NCBI RefSeq assembly: GCF_000385925.1
Contig: NC_021175.1
Coordinates: 689,501 to 753,500 of the forward strand
Direction: 5' to 3'
DNA: 64,000 nt
DNA from: Streptococcus cristatus AS 1.3089
GTDB taxonomy: Bacteria; Bacillota; Bacilli; Lactobacillales; Streptococcaceae
Shown: one piece after another, positions 17,292 to 27,051 of the stretch
How positions within the stretch are numbered: the stretch's first letter is position 1
Layout: every line of letters begins with the position of its first letter
Translations under genes and position numbers: made by a program
Notes under the pieces: model-generated
The model's database searches: none
Told to the model about the DNA's origin: nothing
The model's input: only the letters and a program-made list of their open reading frames with translations

Positions 17292-18719
17292 ATGTATCTA
17301 GCAGACTTAATGGAAAAGAGTGAAGCGGGGCAGTTTATTGTCCTGTCTTATTTACAGCAGCATTCTACATCTAGTTTGAAGGCCGTCATGTCGGAAACAG
17401 GATTTTCGAAAGCAACCTTGACCAAGTACATTAGCTTGATTAACGACAAGGCCGCAGACCATCATGCAGCCTTATCCATCCAGCTTCAGGACGAAACGCT
17501 CAGTCTGTCCATCGGTTCTGATACCAAAGGTCGCGACATTCGCAGACTCTTTTTGGGGAATGCTATCAAATACCAGATTTTAAACTACTTGCTCTATCAT
17601 CAGCAGTTTTTAGCCCATCAATTAGCCCAGGAACTGATGATCAGTGAAGCAACACTCGGCCGTCACATATCCGGTCTAAATCAGATTTTATCAGAGTTTG
17701 AGCTATCTATCCAAAATGGCCGCTTAAAAGGGCCTGAGCACCAGATCCGCTATTTTTATTTCTGCCTCTTTCGCAAGGTCTGGTCCAGCCAAGATTGGGA
17801 AAAAGAACTTCAAAAATCAGAAAGAAGGCAGGAAGTTGCCGTCTTAGAAGAACTCTGCGGAGCCCAACTCTCTCAAGGGCAGCGATTGGACTTGGCTCTT
17901 TGGGCACATATCACCCAACAGCGCCTAAGAGTCAATGCCTGTCAATTTCAAAACATTGAGCAGAAAATGCAGGGCTATTTTGAAAATATCTTCTATCAAC
18001 GCTTGCATCGCCGGACAAATGATTTCTTTGCTGGTCAGCACATTACTCTGAGCCAAGAAGATGGGGAAATGATGATTTTCTTTTCATTTCTGCTTTCCCA
18101 TCGGATTCTGCCTCTACACACCATGGAGTATATTCTGGGCTTTGGAGGTGAAATTGCCAGTCTGATTACGCAACTCATTCAAGAGATGAAGGGCCAGGAC
18201 TTGCTAGGTGACTATATTGAAGACCAGGTGACCTACGAACTCAGTCAGCTCTGCGCCCGCGTCTTTCTTTTCCGAGGCTACCTCTTGCAAGACAAATACA
18301 AGCATGACTTGGAACTTCGCCACCCATATTTATGGAGCGAATACGATTACCGACAAGTAGCAGACACTATTTTTAGCAAACTGCCTATTTTCCAGCAGGG
18401 AACATCTCTGGATAAAAAGGTTTTGTGGGAATGGCTCCAGCTGATGGAGTACATTGCTGAAAACGACGGTCAAGTCATCAAGATAGGCATGGACTTGATA
18501 GATAGCTTTATCGTTGTTTCCAGGATGACAGCCATTTTAAGGCGGTACTTAGAGTACAATCGCTTTATTACGATTGAATCCTACGACCTTACCAGAAATT
18601 ATGACCTCATCATCACCAACAATCCTATTCATCAGGCCCAGCAGGTTCCTATCTATTATTTAAAAAATGACTTGGATTTGGAAGATTTAGCACAAATCCG
18701 TCACATGATATTTCATTAA
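17292..18719 (+). CDS. Mga-family transcriptional regulator adjacent to glpKOF
   Basis: 475 residues. Two N-terminal helix-turn-helix regions are visible: residues ~20-55 (SSLKAVMSETGFSKATLTKYISLI) and ~105-140 (LAHQLAQELMISEATLGRHISGLN). A long, PRD/EIIB-like helical C-terminal part follows, as in Mga/AtxA regulators. It lies directly upstream of glycerol kinase on the same strand and is separated from it by a promoter region. In related streptococci an Mga-like gene occupies the same position, so it is the likely activator of glpKOF. Inducer and phosphorylation control by the PTS are inference. Confidence 0.8.
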   Translation: MYLADLMEKSEAGQFIVLSYLQQHSTSSLKAVMSETGFSKATLTKYISLINDKAADHHAALSIQLQDETLSLSIGSDTKGRDIRRLFLGNAIKYQILNYLLYHQQFLAHQLAQELMISEATLGRHISGLNQILSEFELSIQNGRLKGPEHQIRYFYFCLFRKVWSSQDWEKELQKSERRQEVAVLEELCGAQLSQGQRLDLALWAHITQQRLRVNACQFQNIEQKMQGYFENIFYQRLHRRTNDFFAGQHITLSQEDGEMMIFFSFLLSHRILPLHTMEYILGFGGEIASLITQLIQEMKGQDLLGDYIEDQVTYELSQLCARVFLFRGYLLQDKYKHDLELRHPYLWSEYDYRQVADTIFSKLPIFQQGTSLDKKVLWEWLQLMEYIAENDGQVIKIGMDLIDSFIVVSRMTAILRRYLEYNRFITIESYDLTRNYDLIITNNPIHQAQQVPIYYLKNDLDLEDLAQIRHMIFH

Positions 18720-18780
18720 GAAACTTGGAGAAATCCAGGTTTCTTTGTGATTTTCGCACAATCTCCTCAGATTTTTTTAA

Positions 18781-20385
<1,605 letters not shown>

Positions 20386-20453
20386 TACTGATTCATATTT
20401 TGATAATCAAGTCAATAGAAGCATGAAACGACTAAGTTAGAAAGTGTGTAATT

Positions 20454-22280
20454 ATGGAATTTTCAAAGAAAACACGTGAATTATCGATAAAAAAAATGCA
20501 GGAACGCACCTTGGACCTCCTGATTATTGGCGGCGGGATTACCGGTGCTGGGGTAGCCTTGCAAGCGGCAGCTAGTGGCCTGGAGACCGGTCTGATTGAA
20601 ATGCAAGACTTTGCAGAAGGGACTTCTAGCCGTTCTACCAAATTGGTCCATGGTGGCCTTCGTTACCTCAAGCAATTCGACGTAGAGGTGGTCTCAGATA
20701 CAGTTTCTGAGCGTGCTGTGGTTCAGCAAATTGCCCCCCATATTCCAAAACCAGATCCTATGCTCCTTCCAGTCTATGAAGAAGATGGCGCTACTTTCAG
20801 CCTCTTCCGTCTCAAAGTAGCTATGGACCTCTATGACCTCTTGGCTGGTGTTAACAACACTCCTGCTGCCAACAAGGTCTTGAGCAAGGAAGAAGTCTTA
20901 GAACGGGAACCTGAACTCAAGAAGGAAGGCCTGGTCGGCGGCGGTGTCTATCTTGACTTCCGCAACAATGACGCTCGACTCGTGATTGAAAATATCAAAC
21001 GCGCCAACCAAGACGGCGCCCTGATTGCCAACCATGTCAAGGCAGAAGGCTTCCTCTTTGACGAAGCTGGAAAGATTACAGGCGTTGTTGCGCGTGACCT
21101 CTTGACAGATGAAGTCTTTGAAATCAAGGCTCGCCTAGTCATCAATACAACTGGACCTTGGAGCGACAAGGTGCGCAATCTGTCAAATGATGGTGAGCAA
21201 TATTCTCAAATGCGTCCAACCAAGGGAGTTCACTTGGTAGTTGACTCTAGCAAGCTCAAGGTTTCTCAGCCAGTCTACTTTGACACAGGCTTGGGAGACG
21301 GCCGGATGGTCTTTGTCCTTCCGCGTGAAAATAAAACCTACTTTGGTACGACAGACACCGACTACACTGGCGACTTAGAGCATCCAAAAGTAACACAAGA
21401 AGATGTGGATTACCTCTTGGGCATTGTCAATAATCGCTTCCCAGAAGCCAACATCACGATTGACGACATCGAAAGCAGCTGGGCAGGTTTGCGTCCTCTG
21501 ATTGCAGGAAACAGCGCTTCTGACTACAATGGTGGAAACAACGGTACCATTAGCGATGAAAGCTTCAATGCACTGATTGCGACCGTTGAAAGCTATTTGG
21601 CTAAAGAAAAATCCCGTGAGGATGTTGAAGCGGCTGTTACGCAACTCGAAAGCAGCACGTCTGAAAAACACTTGGATCCATCTGCCGTGTCTCGCGGTTC
21701 CAGCCTGGAACGTGATAACAATGGCCTCTTGACCCTTGCTGGCGGTAAGATTACGGACTATCGTAAAATGGCGGAAGGCGCTATGGAGCGTGTGGTTGAA
21801 ATCCTCAAAGCAGAATTTGACCGCAGCTTCAAGCTCATCAACTCGAAGACATACCCTGTTTCAGGCGGAGAGCTCAATCCAGCAAATGTGGATTCCGAAA
21901 TCGAAGCCTTTGCGCAACTCGGTGTATCACGTGGCTTAGACAGCAAAGAAGCCTTCTATCTTGCAAACCTTTACGGCTCCAATGCTCCTAAGGTCTTTGC
22001 CCTCGCACACAGCATCGAGCAAGCACCAGGTCTCAGCTTAGCCGATACCTTGTCACTGCATTACGCTATGCGTAACGAATTAGCACTCAGCCCAGTCGAC
22101 TTCCTGCTTCGCCGGACAAATCACATGCTCTTTATGCGAGATGGTTTAGACGCTATTGTTGAGCCTGTCCTGGATGAAATGGGACGATTCTACGACTGGA
22201 CAGAAGCAGAAAAAGCAGCTTATCGAAAAGACGTTCAAGCTGCCCTTGCAAATAACGATTTAGAAGAATTAAAAAAATAG
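20454..22280 (+). CDS. glpO: alpha-glycerophosphate oxidase (H2O2-forming)
   Basis: 608 residues, the long streptococcal/enterococcal form with an insertion around residues 350-400 (YNGGNNGTISDESFNAL) that dehydrogenase homologues lack. The FAD-binding motif IGGGITGAG lies at residues 25-33. TSSRSTKLVHGGLRYLKQ and LTLAGGKITDYRKMAEGAM are conserved. It oxidises sn-glycerol-3-phosphate to dihydroxyacetone phosphate with oxygen, giving hydrogen peroxide. Located 68 bp after glpK, same operon. The family is a known source of peroxide in streptococci. Confidence 0.96.
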   Translation: MEFSKKTRELSIKKMQERTLDLLIIGGGITGAGVALQAAASGLETGLIEMQDFAEGTSSRSTKLVHGGLRYLKQFDVEVVSDTVSERAVVQQIAPHIPKPDPMLLPVYEEDGATFSLFRLKVAMDLYDLLAGVNNTPAANKVLSKEEVLEREPELKKEGLVGGGVYLDFRNNDARLVIENIKRANQDGALIANHVKAEGFLFDEAGKITGVVARDLLTDEVFEIKARLVINTTGPWSDKVRNLSNDGEQYSQMRPTKGVHLVVDSSKLKVSQPVYFDTGLGDGRMVFVLPRENKTYFGTTDTDYTGDLEHPKVTQEDVDYLLGIVNNRFPEANITIDDIESSWAGLRPLIAGNSASDYNGGNNGTISDESFNALIATVESYLAKEKSREDVEAAVTQLESSTSEKHLDPSAVSRGSSLERDNNGLLTLAGGKITDYRKMAEGAMERVVEILKAEFDRSFKLINSKTYPVSGGELNPANVDSEIEAFAQLGVSRGLDSKEAFYLANLYGSNAPKVFALAHSIEQAPGLSLADTLSLHYAMRNELALSPVDFLLRRTNHMLFMRDGLDAIVEPVLDEMGRFYDWTEAEKAAYRKDVQAALANNDLEELKK

Positions 22281-22289
22281 AAAGTACGA

Positions 22290-22332
22290 GAAGAGGCGGT
22301 AGGCAAAACAACTGTCTGCCTCCCCTTCTTTT
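22290..22332 (+). terminator. intercistronic hairpin between glpO and glpF (attenuator-like)
   Basis: GAAGAGGCGGTAGGCA (22290-22305) pairs over most of its length with 22313-22328, followed by TTTT. Only 16 bp separate it from glpF, so it may lower glpF expression rather than end transcription fully. Confidence 0.6.
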
Positions 22333-22348
22333 AAATGGAGTAACATAA

Positions 22349-23053
22349 ATGATGAAAGAAATATTTGGCGAATTTTTAGGAACACTGCTCTTGCTCCTTC
22401 TGGGAAATGGAGTGGTCGCTGGTGTGGTTCTTCCCAAAACCAAGAGTCACAATTCAGGTTGGATTGTGATTACCATGGGATGGGGGATTGCCGTTGCCAT
22501 CGCTGCTTTTGTATCTGGCAACCTTGGCCCAGCCCATCTGAACCCTGCCCTAACTATCGGAGTAGCTCTGAAAGGTGATTTGCCTTGGGCATCTGTTCTT
22601 CCTTACATCCTTGCTCAATTTGCAGGTGCTATGGTCGGACAGTTCCTCGTCTTCCTACAGTTCAAACCTCACTATCTAGCTGAAGAAAATCCGGCTAACG
22701 TTCTGGGTTCATTCAGCACAGGACCAGCTATCAAAGATACCTTCTCTAACCTGATTAGTGAAATCCTTGGAACTTTTGTTCTTGTACTCACTATCTTCGC
22801 TCTAGGACTTTATAAGCTGCAAGCAGGCATTGGCACTTTTGCAGTTGGAACACTGATTGTCGGAATTGGTCTCTCACTTGGTGGAACAACAGGCTATGCC
22901 CTCAACCCTGCTCGTGACTTAGGACCTCGCATCATGCACAGTCTCCTTCCGATTCCAAACAAAGGTGATGGCGATTGGAGCTATGCTTGGATTCCGGTTG
23001 TCGGACCAATCATTGGTGCCGTCCTTGCGGTAGTAGTCTTCTCCCTATTTTAG
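22349..23053 (+). CDS. glpF: glycerol uptake facilitator (aquaglyceroporin)
   Basis: 234 residues with six hydrophobic helices and the two half-helix signatures HLNPALT (N65-P66-A67) and ALNPARDLGPR (N186-P187-A188). The Asp after the second NPAR is the mark of glycerol-conducting channels as opposed to water-only aquaporins. It sits in the cytoplasmic membrane and feeds GlpK. Third gene of the glpKOF operon, separated from glpO by a hairpin. ATG 22349 with GGAG upstream; an adjacent second Met makes the start ambiguous by one codon. Confidence 0.95.
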   Translation: MMKEIFGEFLGTLLLLLLGNGVVAGVVLPKTKSHNSGWIVITMGWGIAVAIAAFVSGNLGPAHLNPALTIGVALKGDLPWASVLPYILAQFAGAMVGQFLVFLQFKPHYLAEENPANVLGSFSTGPAIKDTFSNLISEILGTFVLVLTIFALGLYKLQAGIGTFAVGTLIVGIGLSLGGTTGYALNPARDLGPRIMHSLLPIPNKGDGDWSYAWIPVVGPIIGAVLAVVVFSLF

Positions 23054-23066
23054 AATAAAATAAAGC

Positions 23067-23111
23067 ATCCTCTTCTCTAAGATTGATACATGCTTGGAGA
23101 AGAGGATTTTT
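23067..23111 (+). terminator. terminator of the glpKOF operon
   Basis: ATCCTCTTCTC (23067-23077) pairs perfectly with GAGAAGAGGAT (23097-23107), followed by T's. Confidence 0.88.
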
Positions 23112-23204
23112 GTATAGATTTTCCAATTTCATCGAAGATTTTGCTAAACCAATCTAAAATCAGGAGGAAAGAGCCAGTCAGGACGATATTTGACAGCGGA
23201 TTTA

Positions 23205-23213
23205 TGCTATAAT
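23205..23213 (+). promoter_or_regulatory. extended -10 promoter of pepA
   Basis: TGCTATAAT, 27 nt before the ATG. A TTGACA at 23190-23195 is too close to act as its -35. Confidence 0.55.
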
Positions 23214-23240
23214 TGACAGTATAAATGATCTAAAGGAGTT

Positions 23241-24281
23241 ATGATGAATCAAACTGTTCAATATTTACAAGAATTAACGGCTATCCCTTCTCCAACAGGC
23301 TTTACAGCTGAGGTGGCGGACTATTTGGTACAAACGCTGGAAGGCTTGGGCTATGAGCCTGTTCGGACCAATAAAGGCGGCGTTCATGTCGTGGTTAAGG
23401 GAGAAAATGATGCTCAACATCGTGTCGTGACGGCCCATGTGGATACTCTGGGAGCTATTGTGCGTGCGGTCAAGCCAGACGGTCGTCTCAAGCTGGATCG
23501 AATTGGCGGTTTCCCTTGGAACATGATTGAAGGAGAAAACTGTCTAGTCCATGTGGCCAGCAGTGGCAAGACTATCAGCGGTACTATCCTAGTTCACCAG
23601 ACTTCCTGCCATGTCTATAAGGACGCTGGGACGGTTGAGCGAACTCAGGACAATATGGAAGTTCGTTTGGATGAAAAGGTGACAAGTGAGAAAGAAACTC
23701 GCGATTTAGGAATCGAAGTCGGTGATTTTATTTCCTTTGACCCCCGTACCACAGTTACCGAGTCAGGCTTTATCAAGTCCCGCTTTCTGGATGACAAGGT
23801 CAGCGCGGCTATTTTGATCAATCTTTTGCGCGTTTATAAAGAGGAAAATATTCAGCTTCCGGTGACGACTCATTTTGCCTTCAGTGTCTTTGAAGAGGTT
23901 GGTCATGGGGCTAATTCCAGCCTGCCTGAGCAAGCGGTAGAGTATTTAGCGGTTGATATGGGTGCGATGGGTGACGACCAGCAGACAGATGAGTACACAG
24001 TTTCCATCTGTGTTAAGGACGCTTCAGGCCCTTATCACTATGGCTTCCGCCAGCATTTGGTAAATTTAGCCAAGGAGCAGGACATTCCTTACAAATTGGA
24101 CATCTATCCATTTTACGGATCAGACGCCTCTGCAGCCATGAGTGCAGGCGCAGAAGTCAAGCATGCTCTGCTAGGTGCTGGTATCGAATCCAGCCACTCT
24201 TACGAGCGCACGCATATTGATTCAGTTGTCGCGGCAGAGCGCATGGTGAATGCTTATCTGAGAAGTGGCTTGGTGGAGTAA
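23241..24281 (+). CDS. pepA: M42 family glutamyl aminopeptidase
   Basis: 346 residues (345 if the second Met is used). The M42 metal-binding and catalytic residues are in place: AHVDTLGAI (first His and Asp), SRFLDDKVS (bridging Asp), FEEVGHG (Glu pair) and the later AVDMGA and AGIESSHSYERTH. It is a cytoplasmic dinuclear-metal aminopeptidase that releases N-terminal residues, Glu/Asp in the lactococcal and streptococcal PepA. Single gene with its own extended -10 promoter and GGAG ribosome binding site. Annotation as endoglucanase, often seen for this family, is historical. Confidence 0.9.
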   Translation: MMNQTVQYLQELTAIPSPTGFTAEVADYLVQTLEGLGYEPVRTNKGGVHVVVKGENDAQHRVVTAHVDTLGAIVRAVKPDGRLKLDRIGGFPWNMIEGENCLVHVASSGKTISGTILVHQTSCHVYKDAGTVERTQDNMEVRLDEKVTSEKETRDLGIEVGDFISFDPRTTVTESGFIKSRFLDDKVSAAILINLLRVYKEENIQLPVTTHFAFSVFEEVGHGANSSLPEQAVEYLAVDMGAMGDDQQTDEYTVSICVKDASGPYHYGFRQHLVNLAKEQDIPYKLDIYPFYGSDASAAMSAGAEVKHALLGAGIESSHSYERTHIDSVVAAERMVNAYLRSGLVE

Positions 24282-24403
24282 AAGTAGAGCATTTAGCTTT
24301 GAATAAAAGGCAGAAATTTGAGTATCCTGTGGGAAGCAGAATGGCTGTTCTTGTTTAATCGGTTTAGTTTTCGTAGGTGCTTAAAGATATTTGGAAAGTT
24401 ATG

Positions 24404-25351
24404 ATGTTCAGGTATTTTAAGAAATTTTTTCTGTGTTTGCTTTTTACAATCATCAGTGTTCTGGTCTTAATCTTTACTTATCATCAAATCTGCCTGACTA
24501 AAGAGCAAAAATTACTTGATAATCCCTCAGGTCGACTGGTTCAAGTAGATGGCAAGAAAATGAATGTCTATGTAACTGGTCAAGGAGAGCAGACGCTGGT
24601 CTTTTTGGCGGGTGGTGGCACAACTTCACCCATTCTTGACTTTAGGACCCTCTATTCAAGATTGGAAAAAGATTATCGCATAGTTGTGGTCGAACGGTTA
24701 GGTTATGGCTTCAGCGATGACAGCCAAGGAGATAGTAGAGACATTGACACGGTACTTGCCCAGACGAGGCAGGCTTTAAGAAAGGCTGAAATCACTGGCC
24801 CATATACTTTGGTAGCTCACTCTATGGCTGGGCTAGAAGCGCTTCATTGGATTGCAAAATATCCAGAAGAAGTCCAAGGCATTATCGGACTGGATATGGC
24901 TTTACCGAGTTCTTACACTGATCTGAGTCTCTATCCTTTAGCTTATAAAGGCTTACAAATGGCTGCTAATTTAGGCTTAAGCCGGGTATTTTATGATGCT
25001 GACAAGCAAGTTCCCGCTCTTGCGTCTGGTGATTTGACAGTAGAAGAAAAGCAGGTATACAAGGCTCTTTTCTATCGTCGTCCATTGGCAAATGCTGTTT
25101 ATGAAGAGGTCACCCAGGTCAAGCAAAATGCTGAGCTAGTTTCGAGGGAAAAGCTTCCTGAACGACCGTTCTTGCTCTTTTCTTCAAATGGCCAAGGGAC
25201 TGGCTATAGTCAGGGAGAATGGCAGAGCTTCCAGAAGGATTTTGCAGCAGCGCATTCACAGACAGAGCTAATTCTACTAGACTACCCTCATTATGTGCAT
25301 GATTACGCCAGTGATGAGTTGGCAGGAAAAATAAAGCAGTTTTTAAAATAG
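24404..25351 (+). CDS. membrane-anchored alpha/beta hydrolase
   Basis: 315 residues from ATG 24404, with GGAAAG 5 nt upstream; alternatives are ATG 24401 and GTG 24377. One N-terminal membrane helix (FFLCLLFTIISVLVLIFTY) anchors a domain facing the outside. The hydrolase fold shows an oxyanion region LAGGGTTSP, the nucleophile elbow VAHSMAGLEA, and a C-terminal histidine in DYPHYVHDYAS. Substrate unknown; esterase or peptidase activities occur in related proteins. It ends just before a bidirectional terminator shared with the convergent amylase gene. Confidence 0.8.
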   Translation: MFRYFKKFFLCLLFTIISVLVLIFTYHQICLTKEQKLLDNPSGRLVQVDGKKMNVYVTGQGEQTLVFLAGGGTTSPILDFRTLYSRLEKDYRIVVVERLGYGFSDDSQGDSRDIDTVLAQTRQALRKAEITGPYTLVAHSMAGLEALHWIAKYPEEVQGIIGLDMALPSSYTDLSLYPLAYKGLQMAANLGLSRVFYDADKQVPALASGDLTVEEKQVYKALFYRRPLANAVYEEVTQVKQNAELVSREKLPERPFLLFSSNGQGTGYSQGEWQSFQKDFAAAHSQTELILLDYPHYVHDYASDELAGKIKQFLK

Positions 25352-25377
25352 TAAGTTTTATATGAGCTTGAAATACT

Positions 25378-25413
25378 AAAAAAACGAGAAGGAAATTTAT
25401 CCCTCTCGTTTTT
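25378..25413. terminator. bidirectional terminator
   Basis: AAAACGAGA (25381-25389) pairs with TCTCGTTTT (25404-25412) with A-run before and T-run after, serving the two convergent genes. Confidence 0.85.
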
Positions 25414-25424
25414 GAATATACAGA

Positions 25425-26873
25425 TTATTTGACAGACCAGACACTGACTGACTTTTCCTCCACTGGAAATTCTCCCCAGCCTTCTTCGTCAATGGTCACG
25501 ATTTGAGAGCTCTTGCCCAGATAATCGCTGAATTCTCTACCAGCCCATTGTGAGCCGACCAGCATACGTTTGCTGCTGGCTTGGTCATTGCTGACAACAA
25601 CAGCGATTGGTTGACCGTCGTCCTTGCCTTGGCGAGTCCAGCCGATACAGTTGGCATCGTCAAAGTAGTCAGTTTGCTCGCCGTAAGCGAGATTGAGGCG
25701 GACATCCAAGAGCTTGTCCAGCACGTCTTGGAAGCTCTCTTGGGCAAATTCTCCACTAATACCATAGTAGTCACCATAAAAGACGCAAGGCAGTCCCTCC
25801 TCTCGAAGTAGGATAAGAGCATAGGCCGCTGGCTTGAACCATTCTTCGACGGTGGACTCCAGAGCTTGTCCTCGCTGGGTGTCGTGATTGTCCACGAAGG
25901 TCACGGCTGATTCAGGATGATTCTTGGCAAGCGTCTGATCAAAAATCGTCCGTAGGTCAAAGTCTGACCCAGCTATACTAGCATCAAAGAAATTATGGTG
26001 GAGCTTGACGTCAACCAGATCAAAGCGGTATTCGATATTTTTTAGATAGTCGTTATTAGCCGTCTCATCGCTGTTCCAAAATTCCCCAAAAACATAGAAA
26101 TCCTCACCGTATTTTGCAGTTATATCGCGGATAAAATTTCTCATAAAGAAGGAGTCAATGTGCTTGACAGCATCTAAACGAAATCCTTGAACGCCAGTTG
26201 TTTCGATAAACCAGTAGGCCCAGTCGTAGAGATTTTGGATGACTTCTGGGTGCTTGAAGTCAATATCGGCATACATGAGATAGTCATAGTTTCCGTTTTC
26301 ATTGTCCACTAGCTCATCATCCGCCCAGCCTTTATTGTCTCCTTGGATGAGATAAATACCGGACTTGTTGTTTTGGGCATCATAGTCCGTACCAGTGAAG
26401 TGGTACCAATGCCATTCAAAGTCATTGTAGTTCTTATTGCGGCCTGGGAAAGTAAAATGCATCCACGCTTCTATTTCAAATGGTTTTGAGATTTCTATGT
26501 TTCGGTCGTTGGGATCCACTTCAACGACAGTAAAGCGCTCTTTGTAATCCGCAGCAGCTTTGTGATTAAGAACTACATCAGCCATGGGTTCAATGCCATT
26601 GGCTTTGAGAGTTTGGATAGCATTTAGGTAGTCTTCCTTAAAACCATATTTGGTGCGGACAGTTCCTTTTTGGTCAAACTCACCTAGGTCGAAGAGATCA
26701 TAAACTCCGTAGCCGACATCATTGGAGCTCGTTGCTTTAAAAGCTGGTGGCATCCAAATTTTGCGAATGCCTTTTGATGCTAGATGAGGAGCATCCTCCG
26801 CCAAGCGATTCCAATGTTGTCCATCATTTGGTAAGTACCATTCAAAATATTGCATCAATGTTTGATTTTCCAT
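25425..26873 (-). CDS. amyA: cytoplasmic alpha-amylase (GH13_5)
   Basis: 482 residues without a signal peptide, typical of the intracellular bacterial alpha-amylase subfamily. Conserved regions: ADVVLNHK, GFRLDAVKH with nucleophile D234, FGEFW with acid/base E264 and FVDNHDTQ with D331. The sequence starts with MQYFEWYLPNDGQHW, characteristic of the family. It would break down maltodextrins or stored glycogen inside the cell. The upstream control region holds an extended -10 and a CAAACGTTTG operator overlapping the -35. Transcribed away from the wall-anchored peptidase gene. Confidence 0.93.
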   Translation of the reverse strand: MENQTLMQYFEWYLPNDGQHWNRLAEDAPHLASKGIRKIWMPPAFKATSSNDVGYGVYDLFDLGEFDQKGTVRTKYGFKEDYLNAIQTLKANGIEPMADVVLNHKAAADYKERFTVVEVDPNDRNIEISKPFEIEAWMHFTFPGRNKNYNDFEWHWYHFTGTDYDAQNNKSGIYLIQGDNKGWADDELVDNENGNYDYLMYADIDFKHPEVIQNLYDWAYWFIETTGVQGFRLDAVKHIDSFFMRNFIRDITAKYGEDFYVFGEFWNSDETANNDYLKNIEYRFDLVDVKLHHNFFDASIAGSDFDLRTIFDQTLAKNHPESAVTFVDNHDTQRGQALESTVEEWFKPAAYALILLREEGLPCVFYGDYYGISGEFAQESFQDVLDKLLDVRLNLAYGEQTDYFDDANCIGWTRQGKDDGQPIAVVVSNDQASSKRMLVGSQWAGREFSDYLGKSSQIVTIDEEGWGEFPVEEKSVSVWSVK

Positions 26874-26904
26874 ACGAGATACCTCAGATTCTTAGGATGG
26901 GTCT

Positions 26905-26942
26905 ATTTTACCAAAAGAAGAATGATGACACAAACGTTTGTG
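26905..26942 (-). promoter_or_regulatory. amyA promoter with LacI-type operator
   Basis: On the minus strand TGGTAAAAT is an extended -10 (hexamer at 26905-26910), with TTGTGT 17 nt upstream (26928-26933). The perfect palindrome CACAAACGTTTGTG at 26929-26942 overlaps the -35. It deviates from the cre consensus at its outer bases, so a MalR-like maltose repressor is as likely as CcpA. Confidence 0.6.
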
Positions 26943-26984
26943 CAAATTAATCTGATATTTTTGGATAATAAGCCAAAAGTAGTA

Positions 26985-27013
26985 TTGAAATCAAAGCGCT
27001 TACATAGTATAAT
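26985..27013 (+). promoter_or_regulatory. promoter of the wall-anchored peptidase gene with embedded cre
   Basis: TTGAAA (26985-26990), 17 nt spacer, TATAAT (27008-27013). The spacer contains TCAAAGCGCTTACA (26991-27004), which differs from the cre consensus at one fixed position. Binding there should block RNA polymerase. Confidence 0.7.
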
Positions 27014-27051
27014 GGACAGATAATAAACTTAAAAAAGGAAAGGAGTTCTTT

